This document shows positions 41,777 through 49,405 of a stretch of DNA of 51,281 nucleotides, piece after piece. A model generated the notes under the pieces. It worked only from the letters and a program-made list of their open reading frames with translations, was not told the DNA's origin and did no database searches. The DNA is from Jiangella muralis (lineage in GTDB: Bacteria; Actinomycetota; Actinomycetes; Jiangellales; Jiangellaceae), in contig NZ_LFXL01000046.1 in NCBI RefSeq assembly GCF_001270745.1, positions 1-51,281 on the forward strand, read 5' to 3'. The translations under genes were made by a program, and so were the position numbers. Each line of letters starts with the position of its first letter. Positions within the stretch are counted from its first letter, which is position 1.

Positions 41777-42592
41777 TTACTTGCCGGAACCCGTGGTGAG
41801 GCCACGGATGATGTTGCGCTGGAAGAAGTAGATGAGGATCAGCATCGGGATGATCGCGAGCGTGACGCCGGCCAGGATCAGCCCCGGCTCGCGCGCCTCC
41901 AGCGACCGCAGCTGGCTCAGCCCGATCTGCAGCGTCTGCATCTCCGGCGTCCGGGTCACCAGCAGCGGCCAGAAGTACTTGTTGTAGGTGGCGATGAACG
42001 CGTAGATGGCCAGCGCCGCCAGGGCCGGCCGCGACAACGGCGTCAGGATCGAGAACATGAACCGCAGGTGCGTGCAGCCGTCCATCCGGGCCGCCTCGTA
42101 GATCTCCCGCGGGAACGCCGCGAAGAACTGCCGCAGCAGGAACGTCCCGAACCCCATCGCGAGGAACGGCAGCGTCAGCGCGGGGAACGTGTCCAGCAGC
42201 CCCAGGTTCGAGACGGTCAGGTAGTTGGGGATGATCAGCGACTCCCCCGGCACCATGATCGTCAGCAGGAACAGCGCGAACAGCGTCCGCTTGAACGGGA
42301 AGCGCAGGAACACGAACGCGTACGCCGACAGCAGTGACGTCACCAGCACCCCGGCGACGACCACCAGGGCCACGCCGATGCTGTTCGCGTACTGCCGCAC
42401 CAGCGGGATCGCGTCGAGCACGTCCACGTAGTTCTGCAGGGTGACGCCGCTGGGGAACAGCGCCGGCGGGAACGTCGTCAGCTCCCGGTCGGTCATCAGC
42501 GACCCGGCCACCGCGTAGTAGAGGGGGAAGACGATGACCGCCGTCAGCGCCGTCAGGCCCGCGTAGGTCAGGGCGCGCCGCAGGCCGCTCAT
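41777..42592 (-). CDS. ABC permease, UgpE/MalG type
   Basis: 271 residues. The ATG at 42592 overlaps the stop of the preceding permease. It has six helices, with EAA loop PREIYEAARMDGCTHLRFMFSILTPLSRPALAALAIYAFIATYNKYFWPLL and the C-terminal GLSQLRSLEAREPGLILAGVTLAIIPMLILIYFFQRNIIRGLTTGSGK. These match glycerol-3-phosphate (UgpE) permeases closely: the end motif IYFFQRxIIxGLTxGxxK is typical of UgpE. It forms the channel with the UgpA-type protein. Confidence 0.9.
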   Translation of the reverse strand: MSGLRRALTYAGLTALTAVIVFPLYYAVAGSLMTDRELTTFPPALFPSGVTLQNYVDVLDAIPLVRQYANSIGVALVVVAGVLVTSLLSAYAFVFLRFPFKRTLFALFLLTIMVPGESLIIPNYLTVSNLGLLDTFPALTLPFLAMGFGTFLLRQFFAAFPREIYEAARMDGCTHLRFMFSILTPLSRPALAALAIYAFIATYNKYFWPLLVTRTPEMQTLQIGLSQLRSLEAREPGLILAGVTLAIIPMLILIYFFQRNIIRGLTTGSGK

Positions 42593-43542
42593 CCGTAGAA
42601 CACCTTGCGCTGGAGGACGCGGAACTGCGCCACCGTCGCGGCCGTCACCACCAGCAGCAGCACCACCGCCTGCACCGACGCCAGCCCGTAGTTGCTGCCG
42701 CCGTAGGCGAACGCGCTCTGGTAGATGCCGTACACCAGCGTCGTCGTCGAGCCGTTCGGGCCGCCGCCGGTGAGGATGTGGATCTCGCCGAACGTCTGCA
42801 ACGAGTTGATCGTCATGATCACGACCAGGAAGAACATCGTCGGCGTCAGCAGCGGCAGCACGATCTTGCGCACCACCGTCCACCGCCCCGCGCCGTCGAT
42901 GCGGGCCGCCTCGTACAGCTCGTCGGGGATGCCCTGCAGGCCGGCCGACGCGACCAGCAGCGTGTAGCCGACGTTGCTCCACACGCACACCATCGCCAGG
43001 CTCGGCAGCGCGTACGTCGGGTCGGTCAGCCAGTTCACGCTGTCCAGGCCGACCATCTTCAGGATGCCGTTGAAGACCCCGACCGCCGGGTTGAAGAACA
43101 CCGCGAACACCACGGCCGTCGCCGCCGCCGAGAACCCGAACGGCGTCGACATCAGCGTCCGAAACACGTTGATGCCGCGGATGCGCGCCTGCAGCGTCAA
43201 CGCCAGGAACACCCCGATGACGACGCTCGGCAGCGCCGTCAGCAGCACGAAGATCCCCGTCGTCAGCGTGATGCGGCGCAGCTCCGAGTTGGAGAAGAAC
43301 TCGACGTACTGGTCCAGCCCCACGAACCGCGTCGGCAGCCCGAGCAGGTCGTTGGCGTGCACGCTCAGCCAGAACGTGCGGACCAGCGGGTAGAAGGCGA
43401 ACACCGCGAAGATGGCCATCGACGGGAGCAGCAGCAGGGCCGCCGCCGTCACCTCGCGCCGGTCGTAGCGGCGGCGCTTCGGCGCCGGGGCGGACGCCGG
43501 CCCGCCGCCGGTCGACGGGCCCGCCTTCACCGCGACGCTCAT
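42589..43542 (-). CDS. ABC permease, UgpA/MalF type
   Basis: 317 residues from the ATG at 43542, overlapping the stop of the phosphatase gene. A flexible Pro/Gly-rich N-terminus is followed by six helices. The EAA loop is DELYEAARIDGAGRWTVVRKIVLPLLTPTMFFLVVIMTINSLQTFGEIHILTGGGPNGSTTTLVYGIYQSAF, where FGEIHILTGGGPxxSTTTLVYxIYxxAF is typical of UgpA-like permeases. No ATPase (UgpC) is encoded in the operon, so a shared one must be used. Confidence 0.9.
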   Translation of the reverse strand: MSVAVKAGPSTGGGPASAPAPKRRRYDRREVTAAALLLLPSMAIFAVFAFYPLVRTFWLSVHANDLLGLPTRFVGLDQYVEFFSNSELRRITLTTGIFVLLTALPSVVIGVFLALTLQARIRGINVFRTLMSTPFGFSAAATAVVFAVFFNPAVGVFNGILKMVGLDSVNWLTDPTYALPSLAMVCVWSNVGYTLLVASAGLQGIPDELYEAARIDGAGRWTVVRKIVLPLLTPTMFFLVVIMTINSLQTFGEIHILTGGGPNGSTTTLVYGIYQSAFAYGGSNYGLASVQAVVLLLVVTAATVAQFRVLQRKVFYG

Positions 43543-44447
43543 GATGCCCGCCCCGCCCCGCCCGTGGTGACCTGGCCGGCCGCGGCGGCGCGGGCGCGGG
43601 CGTCCTGCCACGCCGTCCGGATCGCGTCGGCCACGTCCGGGCGGGCCACCCCGAGACCGCCCATCGGGACGTCGCCCGCGACCCCGTCGGCGTCGAACAC
43701 CACGCAGCCCGCCTCGGCCGCGATGAGCGCGCCGGCCAGCACGTCCCACGGGTTGTAGCGGCCGCCGAGGACCGCTCCGGTCGCCCGTCCCGCGCCGACC
43801 GAGGCCAGGCTCAGCGCGCAGGAGCCGAGGACGCGGGTGGCGGTGAACTGCCCCTGCAGGTCCGTGATCAGGCCGTACATGCCGGGCCACGGCAGCAGCC
43901 CGGACCACTCGGTGAGCAGCAGGCCGCCGCGCAGCCCGACCCGCTCCCCCTCGTCGCCCACCGCCACCGTGACGCCGTCGACGCGGGCGCCCCGGCCGCG
44001 GATCGCGCTGAACGCCTCGTCCCGGTACACGTCGTGCACCACGCCGACGGCCACCCCGGCGGCGTCGACCGCGGCGATGCTGACCGACACCCCCGGCAAC
44101 CCGTGCACGAAGTTCGTCGTGCCGTCGATCGGGTCGATGTACCACGTCAGCCCGCCGTCGCCGGCCTGCGCGAGGCCCGCCGCGGCCGCGGCGCCGGCGG
44201 CGGCCTGCCCGGCGCCCACCGACCGGCCGGCCTCCTCGCCGATCACCACGTCGCCGGGGAACGCCGCCAGCAGCGCCGCCCGGATGTGCTCCTCGACCTC
44301 GCGGTCCACCGACGTCACCCAGTCGCCCGGGCCGGCCTTCTCCTCCGGGTCGCCGGGTCCGGGCCGCCGCGACGTGATGTGCCGCTGCGCCCACCGCGCC
44401 GCCTCCTCGGCGACCGCCAGCACCGCGCCGAGGTCCCGCCCCGTCAT
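43539..44447 (-). CDS. Inositol-monophosphatase-family phosphatase
   Basis: 302 residues from the ATG at 44447. Metal-binding residues are visible: E71/E72 in VVIGEEAG, the DPIDGTTNFVHGLP motif (D105, D108) and the later YNPWDVLAGALIAAEAG with the PWD signature. An Ala-rich insert of about 25 residues lies between the first two. Family members dephosphorylate inositol phosphates, histidinol phosphate or other polyol phosphates. It overlaps the glycerophosphodiesterase gene upstream (ATGA) and the permease downstream, so its substrate is probably made from the imported compound: inositol-1-phosphate or glycerol phosphate are logical candidates. Confidence 0.88.
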   Translation of the reverse strand: MTGRDLGAVLAVAEEAARWAQRHITSRRPGPGDPEEKAGPGDWVTSVDREVEEHIRAALLAAFPGDVVIGEEAGRSVGAGQAAAGAAAAAGLAQAGDGGLTWYIDPIDGTTNFVHGLPGVSVSIAAVDAAGVAVGVVHDVYRDEAFSAIRGRGARVDGVTVAVGDEGERVGLRGGLLLTEWSGLLPWPGMYGLITDLQGQFTATRVLGSCALSLASVGAGRATGAVLGGRYNPWDVLAGALIAAEAGCVVFDADGVAGDVPMGGLGVARPDVADAIRTAWQDARARAAAAGQVTTGGAGRAS

Positions 44448-45112
44448 CGGCCCGCCGCCGTCGCCGCGGCCGCGCCGATCAGCGGCAGGTCGTTCGTGAT
44501 GATGCCGGTGATGCCCAGCGCCAGCGCCCGCCGCAACGCATCGACGTCGTCGATGGTGTACGTCCACCAGGTGGTCAGCCGGGCGGCCCGATAGGTGTCG
44601 AGGCTGGCCTCGGCGAGGTCGGCCCAGCGCACGTTCATGATCTCCGGCCGCAGCTGCGCCAGCAGCTTCGGCGGCGGCGTGCTGGCGCCGGACCACGAGA
44701 GCGCGAGCCGCGCGTCGGGCAGCTCCGCCCGCACCTCTCGCAGCACGTCGGCCTGGCCGATGAACACGCACCGCGGCAGCGCACCGGCGGCCCGCAGGAC
44801 GGGCACCGCGCGGGCGACCGTCCCGGCGCCCTTGCAGTCGACGATCAGCGTGATGGCGATGTCCGCGGCGACGTCGGCCAGCGCCGGGAGCACTTCCGCG
44901 ACGTCGGCGTGGTCGGTCTCCGCGAGCACGTCCGGCCGGCCCCAGATGCGGACGAGGTCGGTGTCGTGCAGCAGGACGGGGACGCCGTCACGGGTGGTCC
45001 GCACGTCGAACTCGACGGCGTCGGCGCCGAGCGTCTGCGCGTGCCGCAGCGAGTCGAGCGTGTTCTCCGGGTGTTCGCGGGGCGTGCCGCGGTGGGCGAT
45101 CAGGGTGAGCAA
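44444..45112 (-). CDS. ugpQ: Glycerophosphodiester phosphodiesterase
   Basis: 222 residues. The catalytic signature is complete: AHRGTPREHPENTLDSLRHAQTLGADAVEFDVRTTRDGVPVLLHD, with H7-R8, E34, D36 and H49. LIVDCKG near the middle supplies the second metal site. The C-terminal WWTYTIDDVDALRRALALGITGIITNDL is the typical GDPD end. There is no signal peptide, so like E. coli UgpQ it hydrolyses imported glycerophosphodiesters in the cytosol. It sits 18 bases after the binding-protein gene in a Ugp-like operon. The symbol is given by analogy. Confidence 0.92.
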   Translation of the reverse strand: MLTLIAHRGTPREHPENTLDSLRHAQTLGADAVEFDVRTTRDGVPVLLHDTDLVRIWGRPDVLAETDHADVAEVLPALADVAADIAITLIVDCKGAGTVARAVPVLRAAGALPRCVFIGQADVLREVRAELPDARLALSWSGASTPPPKLLAQLRPEIMNVRWADLAEASLDTYRAARLTTWWTYTIDDVDALRRALALGITGIITNDLPLIGAAAATAAGR

Positions 45113-45130
45113 CGTGTGGCCTCGCTTTCG

Positions 45131-46483
45131 TCAGTTCGCACCGACGGAGTCGTTGTACTGCTCGATGACCGAGGTCAGAGCGGCCGCGCCGTCGACGAGC
45201 GCCTGCCGGGGCTCCTTCACTCCGAGCAGCGACGCCTCGATGGCGTCGTTCATCTTGTCCCGCGCCTGCGGCATGACCCCCATGAGGCAGCCGGTGGTGT
45301 TCAGGCCGTCCGGGGTGGCGGAGAGCTGCTCGCCGGCCAGCGACAGGCCCGGGTACTGGTCGAGCACCTCGCTGTACTCGGGCAGTTCGGCGGCCTTGGT
45401 GTTGACCGGGACGTAGCCGGTGCGGGTGGACCACATGGCCTGGCTCTCCGGCGACATCATGAACGCCATGAAGTCGAAGACGGCCTCCTTCGCGGCGTCG
45501 GGCTGCCCGGCCAGCGCCCACAGGGAGCCGCCGCCGAGGATCGGCCCGCCGGCGTCGCCGGCCCGCGGCATCGGGTAGGGCGCGACGCCCACCTCGAAGT
45601 CCGCGCCGTCGACGATGTCGCGCAGGTTGGCCGACGTGAACGTCATCATGGCCGCGTTGCCCGCCTGGAACGCCGCCGACGCGTTGTTGGCGTCGCGCCC
45701 GATGTTGATCGCCAGCCCGTCGTCGACCATGCCGGTCCACCACGTGAGGATCGACTCGGTGACGTCGCCGTCCCATTCGACCGTCGTGGCCAGGCCCTCG
45801 CGCCCGTTCCCGGCGTCGCAGTACGGCGCGTCGGCGACGGCCAGGTACTGCTCGACCAGGTAGCCGTCGATGGACGACACGAAGCCGTACTCGGTGCTAC
45901 CGCCGCGCAGCTGCTCGGCCGCCGACCGCACGTCGTCGAGCGTCCGCGGCGGCGCCTCCGGGTCCAGCCCGGCGGCGGCGAACGCGTCCTTGTTGTAGTA
46001 GAGCGTCGGCGCCGACACGTTGAACGGCATCGACTGCACCACGCCGTCGACGGTGTAGTAGCCGACCACCCGGTCGTTGAGGTCGTCGAAGGAGTAGCCG
46101 GCCTGTTCGGCCAGCTCCTGCACCGGCGTGGCCAGCCCGGAGTCGTACATGAACCGGGTGCTCAGCTCGTTGACCTGCACCATGCTCGGCAGGTCGCCCG
46201 ACTGCGCCGACGCCCGCAGCTTCGTCAGCGTGTCGTTGTAGTTGCCCTGGTAGATCGCCTCGACCGTCACGCCGGCGTCGTTCTGGTCGTTGTAGCGATC
46301 GACCAGCTCGGTGATCGCCTCCCCGTTGCGGCCGGCCATCGCGTACCAGAACGTGATGGTCCCGTCGAAGTCGCCGCCGCCGCTGCCGCCGGCCGCGCCA
46401 CCGTCGTCACCGGCGCTGCAGGCGGTCGTGAGCGCCAGCGCGGTCAGGACGGCGCCGGCGGCGGTGAACACTCTGCGCTGCAT
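45131..46483 (-). CDS. ABC solute-binding lipoprotein, UgpB-like (family 1)
   Basis: 450 residues. The signal peptide ends with a lipobox cysteine at C22 (LTTAC) and a Gly/Ser linker. The mature start GTITFWYAMAGRNGEAITELVDRYNDQNDAGVTVEAIYQGNYNDTLTKLRAS is very close to glycerol-3-phosphate binding proteins (UgpB). Further UgpB-like features are SMPFNVSAPTLYYNKDAFAAAGLDPEAPPRTLDDV and GGGSLWALAGQPDAAKEAVFDFMAFMMSPESQAMWSTRTGYVPV. Ligands of this class are sn-glycerol-3-phosphate and glycerophosphodiesters. It is first in the operon, behind a pair of TTAACGCGA direct repeats likely bound by the DeoR-type regulator. Confidence 0.92.
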   Translation of the reverse strand: MQRRVFTAAGAVLTALALTTACSAGDDGGAAGGSGGGDFDGTITFWYAMAGRNGEAITELVDRYNDQNDAGVTVEAIYQGNYNDTLTKLRASAQSGDLPSMVQVNELSTRFMYDSGLATPVQELAEQAGYSFDDLNDRVVGYYTVDGVVQSMPFNVSAPTLYYNKDAFAAAGLDPEAPPRTLDDVRSAAEQLRGGSTEYGFVSSIDGYLVEQYLAVADAPYCDAGNGREGLATTVEWDGDVTESILTWWTGMVDDGLAINIGRDANNASAAFQAGNAAMMTFTSANLRDIVDGADFEVGVAPYPMPRAGDAGGPILGGGSLWALAGQPDAAKEAVFDFMAFMMSPESQAMWSTRTGYVPVNTKAAELPEYSEVLDQYPGLSLAGEQLSATPDGLNTTGCLMGVMPQARDKMNDAIEASLLGVKEPRQALVDGAAALTSVIEQYNDSVGAN

Positions 46484-46538
46484 GTGATCCTCCGCTGCTC
46501 TGTTAGGTCATGCCCGATTTGGTGTGAGGACCGTAACA

Positions 46539-46573
46539 GAATTAACGCGAGTTTCGGTAGAGTTAACGCGAAG
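46539..46573. promoter_or_regulatory. Direct-repeat operator, predicted DeoR-family site
   Basis: TTAACGCGA occurs at 46542-46550 and again at 46563-46571, 21 bases (two helical turns) apart. Read on the minus strand each is TCGCGTTAA(C/T)TCT. Tandem direct repeats on one face of DNA are typical of DeoR/GlpR-type operators. They lie 59-90 bases upstream of the binding-protein start. Confidence 0.65.
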
Positions 46574-46770
46574 AGACCACGACGGCGGGTGCGGCAGGGC
46601 GGGCGGGTGCCGTGCGGGGCGTGCCTGGCGGGCGGCAGGCAGGGAGCGGCGTCAGCCGGGCGACTCAGCCGGCAGCGGGCCGCGTCAGGCGGCCAGCCGA
46701 GTCGGCCGCAGCGACACCGGCGCCAGCCAGCCCAGCCGGCAGCGGCCCAGCCATGCCGGAGGACGAGCGA

Positions 46771-46809
46771 CGAGCGGCAAGCGGACGAGCGGCAAGCGGC
46801 AAGCGGCGA
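46771..46809. repeat. 15-base tandem repeat
   Basis: CGAGCGGCAAGCGG at 46771 and at 46786 (period 15), then a partial AAGCGGCGAG. It lies just beyond the DeoR stop codon (46813). No function is visible. Confidence 0.6.
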
Positions 46810-46812
46810 GGG

Positions 46813-47622
46813 TCAGGCGAGCGTGACGTCGACGTGTTCGCGGATGCGGTCCACCTCGTCGGCGGAACCGCCCTCGCCGTCGATGATCAGGCGGTCGAAC
46901 TCGGCGGTCGCGGCGAGCCGGTGCAGGGCCGTCCGCCCGAGCTTCGTCCGGTCCATCAGCAGCACCTTGCGCTGGCCGGCCGCCATCATCGCCCGCTTGA
47001 CCATGACGATGTCCGGCTCCTGGTGGTAGGCGGTGTCGGCGGTCATGGCGGACGTGCTGAGGAAGGCGACGTCCACGCTGAGGGCCTGGATGGTCTCGAT
47101 CGCCGACATCCCCAGGAACGCGTCGTGCGTGGGGTTGTAGTCGCCGCCGACCCCGATCAGGTGCACGTCGGGGACCGCCCGCAGCGTCTGCATGATCGGC
47201 AGGTAGTTCGAGACGACGGTCAGCGGGCCGTGGTCGTGCCCGCCCAGCAGCCGGGCCAGGAACAGGTTGGTCGTCGACGTGTCGAGCATGATCGACATGC
47301 CCGGCTCGATCAGCTCCAGAGCGGTCCTGGCCAGCGCCTCCTTCTCCCGCCCCTGGACCCGGATGCGATACGCGGAGCTGCTCTCGAACGCCGTCGACGG
47401 CTGCGCCGACACCCCGCCGTGGAACTTGCGCACCAGCGACCGGCGGGCCAGCTCGTCGAGGTCGCGGTGGACGGTCATCAGGCTCGCCCCGGTGAGCGTG
47501 CTCAGCTCGGCCGCCGTCGCGACGCCGTTCGCGACGACGTGGTCGATGATCAGCTGCTGCCGAGCCTCTCGTGCCTGCGCCCGCTTCGGCGACGCACCGC
47601 GCGGCGCCTCGGGAGGTGTCAT
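46813..47622 (-). CDS. DeoR/GlpR-family transcriptional regulator
   Basis: 269 residues from the ATG at 47622. The N-terminal DeoR helix-turn-helix is RQQLIIDHVVANGVATAAELSTLTGASLMTVHRDLDELARRSLVRKFHGGV (residues 22-72). The C-terminal DeoR sensor domain has the sugar-phosphate-isomerase-like stretches SIMLDTSTTNLFLARLL, LTVVSNYLPIMQTL, VDVAFLSTSAMTADTAYHQEPDIVMVKRAMMAAGQRKVLLMDRTKLGRTAL. Such regulators sense phosphorylated sugars or glycerol-3-phosphate. It lies directly upstream of the Ugp-like operon and in the same direction, so glycerol-3-phosphate or a related phosphate ester is a reasonable inducer (inference). Confidence 0.92.
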   Translation of the reverse strand: MTPPEAPRGASPKRAQAREARQQLIIDHVVANGVATAAELSTLTGASLMTVHRDLDELARRSLVRKFHGGVSAQPSTAFESSSAYRIRVQGREKEALARTALELIEPGMSIMLDTSTTNLFLARLLGGHDHGPLTVVSNYLPIMQTLRAVPDVHLIGVGGDYNPTHDAFLGMSAIETIQALSVDVAFLSTSAMTADTAYHQEPDIVMVKRAMMAAGQRKVLLMDRTKLGRTALHRLAATAEFDRLIIDGEGGSADEVDRIREHVDVTLA

Positions 47623-47725
47623 CCGGGCTCGTCTCCTCGCGCATCGCCGGGACAGCGGAACGTCAGGCCCGCACCCGGCCGATACCGGAGAATAACACCG
47701 GCGACGCGATTTTTATCAGAACTCA

Positions 47726-49333
47726 TCACAACGGTCCTCGGCGCGCTCGCCCGCCGAGCGGGACCAGCAGGTGGACGTTGCGGTCCGGCGGCGTGCCGGT
47801 GAGACCCTGCCGCGCTCCCCCGCGCCAGACGTCGTTGGCGGCCAGCTGGCGGTGCAGCGACGCCAGCTCGCCGGGCGTCCGCGGCCGCGGGCCCGGGTCC
47901 AGCGGCGCGTCGTGATCGACGATGGTCGAGGTCATCCGCAGCATCCCGCCGGGCTGCCTGACCAGCTCGATCACCCGCGCCTGCGTCGGCCAGTCGACCA
48001 TCGACGCCGTCGTCACCTCGAACAGGCCGCCGCCGCTCGGACGGTGGTGCGCCACCACCCGGTTCGCGTGGTGATGCCCGTTGAGCCACAGCACCACGTT
48101 GGGACAGCCGAGCGCGACCTCCAGCAGCTCGCCGGCGAACGCCACCGCCGCGTCGTCGTCGGGGCAGACGCCGTAGCCGTTGCCCAGCGACGGCGTGGCG
48201 TGGTGCGACGCGATGACGACGAGCGGGTCGTCATCGCCGCGCAGCCCGCGCAGTTCGTCGGCCAGCCACTCCAGCTGGACGCGGTCGACGTTGCCGTCCC
48301 ACATGCCGCGCCGGTGGTTGGTGTCGAGCACCAGCACGCGCACGCCCGGGAACGGGTCGTACCGGTAGTACGCCGTGCCGTCCCGCAGGTTGGCGTCGGT
48401 GTAGCCGTGACCGGCCGGGCCGGCGCCACCACCGCCCGCGTCCGTGCCCACGCTCCCACCGCCGAGATGGGCCCGGACGATGTCGCGCGTGCGCAGCAAC
48501 CGGCGCTCGGGGTCGGCGGTCACCGGCACGCCGGGGCCGGAGAACAGCCGCACGGGATCGCGCAGGTACAGCTCCAGCTCGCGCTCGTCGCCGAGGTCGG
48601 CCGGGAGCCGCACCGCCTTGCGGCCGCCGACGGCGATCGCGTCGAGCTCGTCGCTGACCGCCGTGGTGCCGCCGACCAGCACGTCGTGGTTCCCCAGGCA
48701 GCCGATCCAGGGCACGCCCGCGCCGGCCGCCCGGAACGGCGCGGCGGCCGCGGCCGGCAACCCTGGGACGTGGGGATATCCCCACCGATGCTGATAACGA
48801 TCGCCGGGCACCTCCGGCACCCAGTACCAGGGGTCGCCCCACTCGGCGCTCTGCGGGCCGCGGTAGACGCCGCCGGCCGAGACCGGGGCGACGTCGCCGC
48901 CGTCCATCAGGGCCAGGAACATGGCCAGCTCGTTCGCCTGCGCGTTGTCGGTGCTGTCGCCGGTGACGACGCACAGGTCGAGGCCGAGCCCGCGCAGCGT
49001 GCGCAGCATCGCGTCGGCCGCGTGCGCCGTGAGCAGCTCGTGCGGGCGGAACGTGTAGGTGACGGCGCCGCCCCAGCCCGGGCTGCGCTCGCCCACCTGC
49101 ATGGCGAAGTCGAGCCGCAGCGGCGACTGGGTGTCGGCCAGGTGCAGGTCGGTGAGGTGGCCGAGCCGCAGTATCGGCTCCCCCGGCTCGATGCCGCCCG
49201 GGTGCGTCTCGCAGAGGTCGGCGCGGACCCCGTGCGCCTCACCGGGCGCCGCGGACACCGCGCGGTACGCCGTCTCGGTGCCGGCCGCGACGGCGTCGCC
49301 GGCGATCAGGACCCGATCCCAGGTGGTGCGCAC
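47726..49333 (-). CDS. Calcineurin-like metallophosphoesterase, PPA1498 (TIGR03767) type
   Basis: About 535 residues from the GTG at 49333, chosen because GAGGGG lies seven bases before it; a GTG at 49348 is an in-frame alternative. Metal-binding motifs appear in order: LTDLHLAD (D-x-H), VVTGDSTDN (GD), LGNHDVL (GNHD), ASHHATPS and NGHHHANRV (GHxH). N-terminal TTWDRVLIAGDAVAAGTETAYRAV and the length fit the PPA1498 family of actinobacteria. No signal peptide is evident. The substrate is unknown, possibly a phosphodiester, which would suit the neighbouring Ugp-like system. It is divergent from the DUF47/Pit pair and 104 bases upstream of the DeoR gene. Confidence 0.85.
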   Translation of the reverse strand: MRTTWDRVLIAGDAVAAGTETAYRAVSAAPGEAHGVRADLCETHPGGIEPGEPILRLGHLTDLHLADTQSPLRLDFAMQVGERSPGWGGAVTYTFRPHELLTAHAADAMLRTLRGLGLDLCVVTGDSTDNAQANELAMFLALMDGGDVAPVSAGGVYRGPQSAEWGDPWYWVPEVPGDRYQHRWGYPHVPGLPAAAAAPFRAAGAGVPWIGCLGNHDVLVGGTTAVSDELDAIAVGGRKAVRLPADLGDERELELYLRDPVRLFSGPGVPVTADPERRLLRTRDIVRAHLGGGSVGTDAGGGGAGPAGHGYTDANLRDGTAYYRYDPFPGVRVLVLDTNHRRGMWDGNVDRVQLEWLADELRGLRGDDDPLVVIASHHATPSLGNGYGVCPDDDAAVAFAGELLEVALGCPNVVLWLNGHHHANRVVAHHRPSGGGLFEVTTASMVDWPTQARVIELVRQPGGMLRMTSTIVDHDAPLDPGPRPRTPGELASLHRQLAANDVWRGGARQGLTGTPPDRNVHLLVPLGGRARRGPL

Positions 49334-49348
49334 GCCGCATCCCCTCAC

Positions 49349-49405
49349 TCACCTCAACGATTGATGTTAAAAACACATCTTTGCATGATAGATTAACCAC
49401 TGTTC
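49349..49405. promoter_or_regulatory. AT-rich divergent control region (metallophosphoesterase / DUF47-Pit)
   Basis: About 57 bases far richer in A/T than the surroundings. GATGT-N7-ACATC (49363-49379) forms an inverted repeat that also contains TGTT-AAA-AACA. TAGATT (49389-49394) can act as -10 for the plus-strand gene at 49406, and TTAACC beside it recalls the TTAACG half-sites before the Ugp-like operon. Confidence 0.45.

Larger units (their letters stand above)
46484..46812. other. Control region and low-complexity spacer before the Ugp-like operon
   Basis: 329 bases between the DeoR gene's stop and the binding-protein start. The proximal part (46484-46580) is AT-richer and holds the operator repeats. 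The rest (46580-46812) is GC-rich, repetitive sequence with many GCGGCA/AGCC(G)GC words and a 15-base tandem repeat. No gene was recognised in it. Confidence 0.6.
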
